DNA of 64,000 nt from Pluralibacter sp. UBA7423. GTDB taxonomy: Bacteria; Pseudomonadota; Gammaproteobacteria; Enterobacterales; Enterobacteriaceae. Positions within the stretch are counted from its first letter, which is position 1, and each line of letters begins with the position of its first letter. The position numbers and the translations under genes were made by a program. The DNA lies in the NCBI GenBank assembly GCA_002470465.1, contig DKMD01000037.1, positions 17,148 to 81,147 on the forward strand. Reading direction: 5' to 3'. Shown here one piece after another: positions 41,156 to 49,092 of this stretch. The notes beneath the pieces are model-generated. The model was given only the letters and a program-made list of their open reading frames with translations. It was not told where the DNA came from and ran no database searches.

Positions 41156-41845
41156 TCAGGCTGGCGGCGCAAAACGCGCCAGAATCGCCCGATCGTACTC
41201 CAGATAATCGCCCTGCAGTTCAGCGCTGATTTTTGCCATAAACTCGACCAGATAGCGGGCATTGTGATTTGCCAGCGCTTTCCCCTTCACCGTTTGCATT
41301 GTGACAGGCAGGCCAAGAAGCTTATTCTGGAAGTGATCGAGGGCATAACGCTTATCGTTTAGCGGGCGCGAATCCGCAAAAGGATCGTCGGCGTTGAACA
41401 ACGAAAAATTGAGTTTTCCCGCCACCGCAAACACGCGGGCGAGCCCAATCGCGCCTAATGATTCCAGCCGATCGGCATCCTGAACGATCTTCGCTTCCAG
41501 CGTTTCAGGGGGTATATTTGCGCTGTGGCTGTGTGCTTCGATGGCGTGCATTACCGCGGGGAGAAGCGATTCCGGGAAGTCAGGAAAATCTTCATGCAGA
41601 ATCGTCTGCGTTTTTTGGGCCGCCAGGCGTGAAGAGCTGCTGCGCTCCGGGTGATTTTTCGGCAGGCTGACGATGTCATGGAAATAGCAGGCGGTGAGAA
41701 TCACAAGCTCGTCGACATCGTCATCGACGGACAAGCGTTGGGCCGTGGCCCAAACGCGGCGAAAGTGAGAAATATCATGTGCCGCATCATCATCCATGTG
41801 GTGCGCCATCAACCACTCTTCAAAACGCTGTTGCCAGGAGTGCAC
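41156..41845 (-). CDS. yedJ: HD-domain phosphohydrolase YedJ
   Basis: 229-residue HD-superfamily protein. The metal ligands are seen as H in [12 protein letters not shown] (about 22-33), HD in [11 protein letters not shown] (about 51-61), and later H and D in HAIEAHS and [11 protein letters not shown]. Matches E. coli YedJ; the substrate is unknown. Last gene before the T6SS side of the window. Confidence 0.9.
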   Translation of the reverse strand: MHSWQQRFEEWLMAHHMDDDAAHDISHFRRVWATAQRLSVDDDVDELVILTACYFHDIVSLPKNHPERSSSSRLAAQKTQTILHEDFPDFPESLLPAVMHAIEAHSHSANIPPETLEAKIVQDADRLESLGAIGLARVFAVAGKLNFSLFNADDPFADSRPLNDKRYALDHFQNKLLGLPVTMQTVKGKALANHNARYLVEFMAKISAELQGDYLEYDRAILARFAPPA

Positions 41846-41902
41846 GGGGATTCGCCTCTCTACATTATCGGAACGAAGAGGCGAGCATAGCAGCTTTTTG
41901 TG

Positions 41903-42181
41903 TCAGCTTCCCGATGGCTCAGAACGACGGGGTCGGGTGTACCAGGCGATTCCACCGAGGATAGCTCCCACCACGCTCAGCACCAGAAAACCGAACAGCG
42001 CGCCCAGCCATTTCCCCATGGTCAAACCGAGCTCCCCTTCAGGCATGGCACCGGGATTGGGATCGATCTGACTGACCACCCAGAAGTAGCGCAGCATAGC
42101 CCAGATAAAATAGCCACAAAACGCATAAAAAACCCACAGCGCCAGCATACCGCCGGGACCACGCGAAGCTCTTTCTTCCAT
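41903..42181 (-). CDS. Small two-helix membrane protein, unknown
   Basis: 92 residues from ATG 42181, which follows GGAAGGGC at a workable distance; a start 15 codons earlier (42226) is possible. Helices at about 11-32 (MLALWVFYAFCGYFIWAMLRYFW split) and 58-78 (LGALFGFLVLSVVGAILGGIAW), with a basic tail. I do not recognise a named family. A perfect CRP palindrome lies 60 bp upstream of this start. Confidence 0.65.
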   Translation of the reverse strand: MEERASRGPGGMLALWVFYAFCGYFIWAMLRYFWVVSQIDPNPGAMPEGELGLTMGKWLGALFGFLVLSVVGAILGGIAWYTRPRRSEPSGS

Positions 42182-42484
42182 TAAGAGAAGCCCTTCCTTT
42201 TCACAGAGAAATGTTTCATTTTTCACTTACCATTGCCACAAATGTGATTCTCATCACATTACAACCCTGTTGTGCCGCCAGAAAAGCCTACGGAGACCTC
42301 GTCAGGGAATGACTTATCGTTCATTTGATCTCTGGCAATGTTCACCGGAGCTGTCGCTCACGATTGTGGCGTGGACTTCTCATTGGATTGTTCAGAATAA
42401 ATGCTGCGACATGCAGGATTTTGTCAACGTTTTCAGGCACGAAAGAGTCTCTTGTGACTGAAGAGAAACGTATCGAAGCAGCAA
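42182..42484. other. Gene-free boundary between yedJ region and T6SS
   Basis: About 300 bp. It holds the CRP site at 42243-42258 and, beyond it, no credible gene: the plus-strand frames of 60-70 codons at 42270-42528 have no recognisable family and run into tagA. No tRNA, direct repeat or integrase marks an obvious island border here. Confidence 0.5.
42243..42258. promoter_or_regulatory. Perfect CRP-binding palindrome
   Basis: TGTGA-TTCTCA-TCACA, a full match to TGTGA-N6-TCACA. It is 62 bp before the proposed start of the small membrane protein on the minus strand and about 240 bp beyond the end of the T6SS cluster, so the small membrane protein gene is the likely target. Confidence 0.75.
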
Positions 42485-43828
42485 TCAAGGCTGCTCCAGC
42501 GAGGAATATCTATGCTGCAGGCCACTAAAATGCTGCAGGATCTGCTGCTGTGTAGCCAACGCTGCGTCGCCTTCCTGAGTTTGCAGAAGGCGTAACTGTT
42601 CCTCCAGCGGAATCGACTGACCGAAGCTGTTTATCATCCCGTATACGCTCGACTTCAGCTCACTGACGGTAATGTATTTGCCCTTTTGACCATCCAGCGC
42701 GTTGAGGCGGTCTGCCAGCTGCTGCAGCTGCTGCATCCCGGTATACCAGCCACTCAGAGAAGCATCGGAAATTGCGCTGGCGGCCATTCGTTGTTGCCAC
42801 TGCCTGCTCATTCCTGCCACTTCAGGGTCATCGGGCCACAGAACCTTTGCCTGAGCCAGCAGCCCGTTGCCATACCGGTATGCCCAGTCGGGCGGCAGCG
42901 AAGCCAGCCTGTCCAGCTGTGATGATGCCCTTTTTAGCCAGGCTGCCGGGTCAGGTTTGACTTTGCTCGATTGCTGTAATGCCTGGATTTGTGTCGTGCT
43001 CAGCGGCTGAGGAAGCGGTGCCACCGAAGCAACAAGCGCATCAGCGGCTTCGTCCACACTGTGTGCATAATGCCAGCCGGTTAATGCGATGGCACCGGCA
43101 ACCAGTGCGGAACAGGCTCCCGCCAAAAACACCGGCCAGCGCTTCGGCGCCGGTGGCGTTTCCTGTACAACCTGCACGTTTACCTCCGGTTCAGGGCGTA
43201 TGACGTACACGAGGCGGCTAACGGGTGAGGCCTCCTCTTCCGCGGGCACCGCAGCCAGCGCCTGTGGCGGAAGCGTTACTGCTGGTTGCGTATCGTTCGG
43301 CGAAGCGCTGTTTTCCAGCCGGGTTAATGCGCTGTTTATTTGCTGCATCAGCGGAGTCGTCTGACAGGCATGCTTCAGCTCCTGACGCGCCAGAATATCG
43401 TACATGCTCTGCAACAGCCCTTGCGCCTGTATCAGCGCCGGTAAATCCCCATGGCTAAGTGAAAAGGTGCGAAACAGCTTCTGTAAGCGCTGAAAAAGGC
43501 CATTGAGGATTTCCGCGCGGGCATGAACCGGCTGCGGCCAGAGCTGCGCCCACTGATGGCTCAGCAGCGCATTCAGGATAGTCAGCCCTTCATTCAGACC
43601 ATTTATGCGGGCCAGATGGCTGCGGGCGAGCGTATACCACGCCCCGGTCTGGAGCTCGACGCCGTTCAGTTCAAACAACGAGAGCGACAGCGCTTCCACC
43701 TGCTGCCAGTTCACGTCCGGGCGCGCCGGATGCGTCAGCTTTGCCATCTCCTCGCGAAGCGCAATAAAGTCAGAAAGTGCGCGCGGGTCACTGCCGGTTT
43801 TCACCGGGCGGGGTTGTACATCGTGCAT
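42485..43828 (-). CDS. tagA: T6SS membrane-anchored ImpA_N/VasL protein (TagA-like)
   Basis: 447 residues in three parts: an ImpA-like N-terminal domain (about 10-180), a Pro-rich linker and one membrane helix at about 232-252 (WPVFLAGACSALVAGAIALTG), and a C-terminal VasL-like helical domain. This is the TagA layout. In enteroaggregative E. coli, TagA caps the distal end of the growing sheath and holds it extended. Last gene of the cluster; ATG 43828 follows AGGGATGA. The TagA name is by architecture; the older label would be VasL or a second TssA-like protein. Confidence 0.8.
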   Translation of the reverse strand: MHDVQPRPVKTGSDPRALSDFIALREEMAKLTHPARPDVNWQQVEALSLSLFELNGVELQTGAWYTLARSHLARINGLNEGLTILNALLSHQWAQLWPQPVHARAEILNGLFQRLQKLFRTFSLSHGDLPALIQAQGLLQSMYDILARQELKHACQTTPLMQQINSALTRLENSASPNDTQPAVTLPPQALAAVPAEEEASPVSRLVYVIRPEPEVNVQVVQETPPAPKRWPVFLAGACSALVAGAIALTGWHYAHSVDEAADALVASVAPLPQPLSTTQIQALQQSSKVKPDPAAWLKRASSQLDRLASLPPDWAYRYGNGLLAQAKVLWPDDPEVAGMSRQWQQRMAASAISDASLSGWYTGMQQLQQLADRLNALDGQKGKYITVSELKSSVYGMINSFGQSIPLEEQLRLLQTQEGDAALATQQQILQHFSGLQHRYSSLEQP

Positions 43829-43865
43829 AGTGATTTCATCCCTGAGGATAAGAAAAAGGCGGGGC

Positions 43866-44336
43866 TTAATCGGGCAACAGCGCGCCGATCATCTCAAAAA
43901 AGGCATCTTCGTTAAAAGCAACGCGGGGTGCTGCCCTGTTGCCGCTGACGCTCCAGGTCCAGCTCACATCGTTGCTTGAGCGCATAAACAGGCGGTAAAG
44001 CGAGGCTATCTGCCCCTGCATACAGAGCGTCACTTCCACACAGCCGACAACGCCCTGCCCGTACAAAAATACCGGCGTGAACTTCACCACCCGGTTTTCA
44101 TAACGCAAATGGATACCCGGCACGCTGAACGTATTGCCGCTAATCAGAAACTCAACCAGCGATACGGAGACCGCCTCTACGGAAATTCCCGTGTCGGTCA
44201 GCCAGTTTTCCATTGTTTCCTGAAGCTTGCCCATTCGCTCACAAAACTCGGCGATATCGGCCTGGCTTTTATTGTCGTACGCCCGGCTGCGGGTCTGCTG
44301 CTGGAGTTTTTTCATGAATCGTGCTTTGGCTGACAT
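43866..44336 (-). CDS. T6SS-linked conserved protein, function unknown
   Basis: 156 soluble residues from ATG 44336. A basic helical N-terminus (MSAKARFMKKLQQQTRSRAY) is followed by a beta-rich C-terminal half with WTWSVSGNRAAPRV. It lies between tssE and tagA on the same strand with about 35-nt gaps, so it is part of the operon. I cannot assign it to a named Tss or Tag protein. The frame is open 43 codons upstream into tssE and was trimmed to the Met with an AGGGA site. Confidence 0.7.
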   Translation of the reverse strand: MSAKARFMKKLQQQTRSRAYDNKSQADIAEFCERMGKLQETMENWLTDTGISVEAVSVSLVEFLISGNTFSVPGIHLRYENRVVKFTPVFLYGQGVVGCVEVTLCMQGQIASLYRLFMRSSNDVSWTWSVSGNRAAPRVAFNEDAFFEMIGALLPD

Positions 44337-44370
44337 GCTGTCCCTGTGGTTTTCATCCAATGAACAAGAT

Positions 44371-44826
44371 CTATAAATGGGCTTTGGTATCGAGGTAGTT
44401 CTGCCGTTTGAGGTGACGAATAAGCACCCGCCCCTCCGGCATAAAATCGGTGCCGTAGCGAACAAGGCCGATGCCTTTCAGCTCGGCGTCAATGGCGTAG
44501 CGCAGCTCGCCGGGGATGTGCTGGTCGAGCAGGATGACGTTGATGCTTTTCAGGCGCGGCTCGTATTTGAGCAACACGTCGGAAAACGTCTTCAGTAACT
44601 GATGCGCGGTGCCCGGCATGCCTTGCAGGATTTTGGTCATATCCGGCAGGCCATAATCCGGCAAATGTGCCAGCGTCCCGGCGCGGCAGTTGAGGATCCG
44701 CTGCATGTTGTCGAGCACGGACAAAATCACCTGGTTTTGTTCGCTGACCTGATGGAGATCGAGGCCGCCGGTGAAGTTGCCCGCCAGCAGTTCATACAGC
44801 GAAGGGGTATTGTGTCCCTGGGCCAT
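44371..44826 (-). CDS. tssE: T6SS baseplate protein TssE
   Basis: 151-residue gp25-like wedge protein of the baseplate. Conserved SLYELLAGNF (about 9-18) and the gp25 core with NMQRILNCRAGTLAHLPDYGLPDMT spread over 40-65, including the glycine-rich turn typical of the family. TGATG coupling to tssJ fixes the start at 44826. Confidence 0.92.
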   Translation of the reverse strand: MAQGHNTPSLYELLAGNFTGGLDLHQVSEQNQVILSVLDNMQRILNCRAGTLAHLPDYGLPDMTKILQGMPGTAHQLLKTFSDVLLKYEPRLKSINVILLDQHIPGELRYAIDAELKGIGLVRYGTDFMPEGRVLIRHLKRQNYLDTKAHL

Positions 44827-45371
44827 CACTTATCCTTAACAGGCTGTAGCGTCAGATGGTTGTTTCCGGCTTCCAGAATGCGTGGTTTATCAGGGTCCAA
44901 TTCCTCCCGCTCAATGACCAGCTTCCAGGTGTTATTCTCCATATCCGGATGACGGAACAACCCGACCACGGCCACGAACTGCGCATCGGCTTCCATCGGC
45001 ATATCGAGGCTGGCATCACCGCCCGGTTTCACCACCACATCCCGACTGGATAACAGATCGGCTTTCAGTACGGTTTCACCTTCTTTCAGTAGCTGCTGAT
45101 AGACGGATTTATCGAAGGTTTTTCTGTCCCTGAGCTGATATACGCGAACGACAACTGACTCGGACAAAGAATTGTTCTCTCGGGCATCGGTGTTCAGGGC
45201 CTCACGCGCGGTGAAATCCAGATGCAGCACTTTAATTTTTTTATAAAAGACGGAGGTAAATGCGGATTTAGTCCCATCGGTGACGCTTTGCGTCAGGCCA
45301 CATCCTGTCAGGCCAGATGCCAGCAGCGGCAGCAGCCAAAGAGCGGGTTTAGTCAAACTTGTACGTAACAC
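44826..45371 (-). CDS. tssJ: T6SS outer-membrane lipoprotein TssJ
   Basis: 181 residues from GTG 45371: a signal peptide with lipobox LTGC (Cys at about 24), then the transthyretin-like fold that binds the periplasmic tip of TssM. Motifs include VYQLRDRKTFDKSVYQQLL and a C-terminal HLTLQPV strand. The GTG follows AAGGAAACC and overlaps the end of tssG. The longer frame (39 more codons) would bury the signal peptide and is rejected. With TssM and TssL it makes the trans-envelope complex. Confidence 0.92.
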   Translation of the reverse strand: MLRTSLTKPALWLLPLLASGLTGCGLTQSVTDGTKSAFTSVFYKKIKVLHLDFTAREALNTDARENNSLSESVVVRVYQLRDRKTFDKSVYQQLLKEGETVLKADLLSSRDVVVKPGGDASLDMPMEADAQFVAVVGLFRHPDMENNTWKLVIEREELDPDKPRILEAGNNHLTLQPVKDK

Positions 45372-46434
45372 GTCGGTTTCCTTGTTGTGGTGTTGCGGAC
45401 TGCAGGCCGCTGTAATAACCCAGCTCAGTCGTAAAGGTCTCAGGAATGTCATCAGAAAGCTCAGCCTCCCCGGCGCCCAACACGCCATTCATCCCGAGCC
45501 AGAATGCCCCTTCGCCGAGCGGAGGAGGCGTCAGCAGACGAGTGCTGACCGTCAGGTGGATTTTTGCCTTAAAGCGCCATCCCAGATACACCCGCAGCAT
45601 CACCAGAAAGTCCTGATACAACAGCCCGTCTGGCTTCCAGCCCTGCACTTCCCGTTCATTATTCGTCGAGAGTGCAATCAGCAGTTGGCTATTCGCATCC
45701 ATCGCTTCCTCACCCAATGGCGTATTGCCATCAAGCAGGAAATCATCATCAGCGTAAAAGCCTAAAGGCTGGCTGATTTCCACCGGTCGCAGGCAGTAAG
45801 GGCTAACTTTCACGGTGGTATCCGGGGCCAGCAGGGTTACCAGTGCCTGCATGCCCTCCTGGGTTTTTCCCGGCTGCCGCAGTACGCCGAGCAGCGCCAG
45901 AAAGCGCGATACTGGCGTGGCGATGTGATTCGCTGTGCCAGGAATGCCCAGCCCCACCAGGCCCAGCAACGACTGAGAAATAGCGTCGGTGCCGCCGGGT
46001 TCAAACGTGGCCGGATAGGAGTATTTACGCCAGATGCGGTAAAACTGGGTCAGGATGCGATGGCTGAAGATGTCGAGGAAGCCCTGCAGCGCCTCATGCC
46101 CTTCACGACGTTGGGTGATGTCATCGAGATAGGCTGTGGGCAACGGGGAATCCACCCCATACATGCCCATAAAGGTGGTACGAACGACCGGCGGCTTGCT
46201 GTCATCCTCTTCATCGTATTCGACGGCTTTCAGTTCGCTCGCCGGAAAGCCCATCCCCGGGTGCGGCACAAACCGCACCGGATCGTCACCAGGATGGCTG
46301 GTTGAGCCCATCAGTGGTTTGCCCGGATTCATCTTCTCCAGCAACTGGCAGAAGCGGTAAAAGTTTATCCGGTTAAGGTCAGCCTCGAGCCGCGGGGTCA
46401 ACCGGGAATGCGGCGATTGTGCTTCTCTTCCCAT
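45349..46434 (-). CDS. tssG: T6SS baseplate protein TssG
   Basis: 361-residue baseplate wedge protein (ImpH/VasB family). N-terminal NFYRFCQLLEKMNPGKPL and VRFVPHPGMGFPASEL are typical, and YRIWRKYSYPATF follows in the middle. It forms the TssE-TssF2-TssG wedge. The ATG follows GGAG and overlaps tssF by 37 bases, so the two are coupled. Confidence 0.94.
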   Translation of the reverse strand: MGREAQSPHSRLTPRLEADLNRINFYRFCQLLEKMNPGKPLMGSTSHPGDDPVRFVPHPGMGFPASELKAVEYDEEDDSKPPVVRTTFMGMYGVDSPLPTAYLDDITQRREGHEALQGFLDIFSHRILTQFYRIWRKYSYPATFEPGGTDAISQSLLGLVGLGIPGTANHIATPVSRFLALLGVLRQPGKTQEGMQALVTLLAPDTTVKVSPYCLRPVEISQPLGFYADDDFLLDGNTPLGEEAMDANSQLLIALSTNNEREVQGWKPDGLLYQDFLVMLRVYLGWRFKAKIHLTVSTRLLTPPPLGEGAFWLGMNGVLGAGEAELSDDIPETFTTELGYYSGLQSATPQQGNRRVTYKFD

Positions 46435-48152
46435 TCCAGGCGTTCTCCGGTCGGTTGCAGAATAATAATCAGGCGGTTAAACAGATAGATATCGGTGTAC
46501 AGCGCAAAGAAGCGACTCAGCATCTCACCAAACAGGCAGATATCCCCGCGACCGGCAAAGCCGTGGCTGTCGAGCGTCACCTCAATCTGCACACCGCGGA
46601 CCAGGTAACCCTGCTCAAAGCGCTCCGTTTCACTGTGCTTCACGTCGATAATCGCTTCCAGGCGGCGGCGGTTCATCTCGCTGTCGGTCCATTCATACAG
46701 CGCCAGGGTACCGCGCAGCACATCGGCATTATCCATCATCGACAGGAAACCGCTCCCGAGGTGGCTCAGCACGCGCCAGTGAAAACGGTCCTGCGCCGGG
46801 GGATAACAGGGTAGCGTCGGCGCACACAGGTTACGGACGGCAATACTGGCCGAGGTGGTTTTCATTAGCGTATCGAGCACGGTACTTTGCAACGCCCTGC
46901 GCGGTAGCTGCCCGTTGGTGCCGGTGAGCGTCAGCGACAGGCTTTCGTCCTCCGGCACCGTGTGGTTATCAAACGCTTCGCCACCGAGGATAAGCCAGGT
47001 GTTATGCAGCCCTGACGGGCCCCGGCGCACGCGAGTGTGATAGTAATATTCAGGCGCTTCGTGTCGCATCATCCCGCCTTTATGACGGAAGCTGGAGAAC
47101 GGCACGTAGGTATGCTGGCTGGATGACATCACCGAGTCCACGGCGTAAATCTCGGTGTGACCATCCTGCACGCGCATCGGGCGCAGCATGTATTCGGTTT
47201 GCAGAGAGTTGAGCGTGAGCGGGTCAGATTCCAGCGGGAACAGGTTAATCACCGGAACGCAGTTCAGGCGCAGATGCTTTTCGGTAAAGCTGAAGTCATG
47301 CTCCCAGCGTTCCGCCAGCACCACATCAATTTCAAACCAGGGGAGCTCAGCCGGGAATTCCACGTTTTCCAGCCCACGCAGGCCGGTGAACATGAATTTC
47401 TCGCGGAAGGTGAAATACTCCAGCAGCAGCTGGTAACCGCTAAAACTGCTGCTCCCTTTCGGCCACAGATCGTCGTCATCACCAAAGCCAAGCGCGGTGA
47501 AATACCCGTCGAGCGGTCTTCTGTCCACATCACCCGGCATCCGCAGCCAAAGTCGGGCCACGTTCATGGTGAAGGCTTCATGCATCGCGCAGGCCAGCGG
47601 TGCGTCGGCGTTAAAATAGAACGGGAGCTGGCTGAGAGCGACGCGGGTCCAGTCAGCAAGATGGCTGCAGCTGAAGCGCAATGTGATGACCGAGCGGCCA
47701 TCCGGATCGGTTGCCAGACGGGCACTGTCAAGCGACAGCGGCTGAAGCTCGATCTCTTTGGTGGTTGTATACCGGCAGCGGGTGCCCTTTTCCCCGATTG
47801 GCCGCGAGTTCACCTCAAAACCTTTGGCGATGCGCATCTGCTCTTTCATTTCGCGCCAGTCAGGGGTGAACTCCACCACCGACATTGACGGAATGGTACG
47901 CAGATAATGCGGCCACAGCAGGCTAACCAGCCCTTCGGTCAGTTCCGGCAGATCGTCATCGAGCTTCTCACGAAGACGGCCCATCAGGAAGGCAAAGCCC
48001 TCGAAAAGCCGCTCCACGTACGGGTCGCGCGCGCCCGCTTTATCGAGATTAAGCATTGCCGCCCGGTCAGGGTGAGCCCGGGCAAACTCTTCACCTGCTT
48101 CAAGCAGGTAGCGCATTTCAGCGTCGTAATAACGCAGGGTTAAGTCATCCAT
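46398..48152 (-). CDS. tssF: T6SS baseplate protein TssF
   Basis: 584-residue baseplate protein (ImpG/VasA family). The family start LRYYDAEMRYLLEAGEEFAR is at 6-25, with DPYVERLFEGFAFLMGRLREKLDDDLPEL spread over 42-70 and HTRVRRGPSGLHNTWLILGG later. First of tssF-tssG-tssJ-tssE-unknown-tagA. The previous conserved gene, tssA, is separated from it by a 2.2-kb AT-rich cargo insertion. Confidence 0.95.
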   Translation of the reverse strand: MDDLTLRYYDAEMRYLLEAGEEFARAHPDRAAMLNLDKAGARDPYVERLFEGFAFLMGRLREKLDDDLPELTEGLVSLLWPHYLRTIPSMSVVEFTPDWREMKEQMRIAKGFEVNSRPIGEKGTRCRYTTTKEIELQPLSLDSARLATDPDGRSVITLRFSCSHLADWTRVALSQLPFYFNADAPLACAMHEAFTMNVARLWLRMPGDVDRRPLDGYFTALGFGDDDDLWPKGSSSFSGYQLLLEYFTFREKFMFTGLRGLENVEFPAELPWFEIDVVLAERWEHDFSFTEKHLRLNCVPVINLFPLESDPLTLNSLQTEYMLRPMRVQDGHTEIYAVDSVMSSSQHTYVPFSSFRHKGGMMRHEAPEYYYHTRVRRGPSGLHNTWLILGGEAFDNHTVPEDESLSLTLTGTNGQLPRRALQSTVLDTLMKTTSASIAVRNLCAPTLPCYPPAQDRFHWRVLSHLGSGFLSMMDNADVLRGTLALYEWTDSEMNRRRLEAIIDVKHSETERFEQGYLVRGVQIEVTLDSHGFAGRGDICLFGEMLSRFFALYTDIYLFNRLIIILQPTGERLEWEEKHNRRIPG

Positions 48153-48242
48153 ATTTATTTCTGCTTAGTTAATTGCTGCGTGATGAGCGATTAAGAGAAT
48201 TCCAAAAACCGACAGGCGACTTCAAATAGAAAAGGTCGCTCA

Positions 48243-48662
48243 TCAATATGGTTTGCAGGAGAATGTTTCTTTTACATAACGAGTGGCTGTGCCTGGCATC
48301 CAGCCCGATGGAATATCATTACAGCGTACATATCCTCTGCTAATCAGCTCTTTTGGATAGAGGATGGAGTACAACAGACCCAGTATAACAATAGCAATGC
48401 AACCCTATTTTAAATAAACGACACAGTAATACATCTTCCTGAAAGCAAACTCTTTCCCCATGAACAGAACCAGAATAAAATAGGCCAGTGGGAATATCAT
48501 CACGAAAGGCAACACAACCAAAGCAACGGTTAACCATGAAAAAACAATTTCATCACCAAAGCTGGAATATTCTTTAAATATACCTTTCCCAAGATAAAAG
48601 CTCAGAGTACACGACCCAAGAATGATCACTATAACGAAAAATGCACGAATTCTATCTTTCAT
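48243..48662 (-). pseudogene. Second immunity-like membrane protein gene, broken by an amber stop
   Basis: The frame from ATG 48662 runs 85 codons to TAG at 48405-48407, then continues in the same frame for 53 codons to TGA at 48243. The downstream part (GYVRCNDIPSGWMPGTATRY) lines up with GYILCSGVPSGWTPGTASKY of the intact gene next door, and the TAG falls where that paralogue has Tyr. So this is a duplicate of the 48652-49089 gene inactivated by one nonsense change, unless suppressed. Membrane helices lie at about 8-25 and 45-68. It overlaps the intact copy by 11 bases. Confidence 0.8.
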
Positions 48663-49089
48663 TCCGCCAACCCGGACTGAAACATAACTTTTTATCTACT
48701 ACATACTTGCTGGCCGTTCCGGGTGTCCATCCAGAGGGGACTCCTGAGCAAAGAATGTAACCTTTGCTTTTTAGTGTTGACAAATAGCCAAACGAAATAG
48801 TACATGACAAAACAAACGCAAACACACACATATACTTGAAAAGTGGCATAATTTTATTCATTTTTTTAAGTGCAAATTCTTGCTCATATCGGAGCGAAAG
48901 GAAAAACCAGTATAAAGGAAACGCAAACATAATTGGTATGGATATAAGACTTAATGACATCCACGAAAAAATAATCTCATCATGAAATTCGAGATAATCA
49001 AAGACCTCGCTCAACCAAAAATAAAACGACAGAATAGAAACAACCAACAATATAAGAGTTGAAAAAACAGCATTGGTTTTTTTTGTCAT
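48652..49089 (-). CDS. Candidate immunity membrane protein for the PAAR effector
   Basis: 145 residues with about three membrane helices (NAVFSTLILLVVSILSFYFWL, MSLSLISIPIMFAFPLYWFFL, MCVFAFVLSCTISFGYL) and a C-terminal tail with two Cys. It resembles small membrane proteins grouped as DUF1240, often found beside secreted toxins in enterics; that family call is tentative. It starts three bases after the PAAR effector stop and is followed by a decayed paralogue. Position and AT-rich DNA point to an immunity role for a toxin acting at the inner membrane. Confidence 0.65.
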   Translation of the reverse strand: MTKKTNAVFSTLILLVVSILSFYFWLSEVFDYLEFHDEIIFSWMSLSLISIPIMFAFPLYWFFLSLRYEQEFALKKMNKIMPLFKYMCVFAFVLSCTISFGYLSTLKSKGYILCSGVPSGWTPGTASKYVVDKKLCFSPGWRNER

Positions 49090-49092
49090 ATG

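Noticed and set aside
42270-42528. Small plus-strand genes before tagA
   Set aside because: Frames of 63 and 67 codons lack homology, overlap each other and run into the tagA end.
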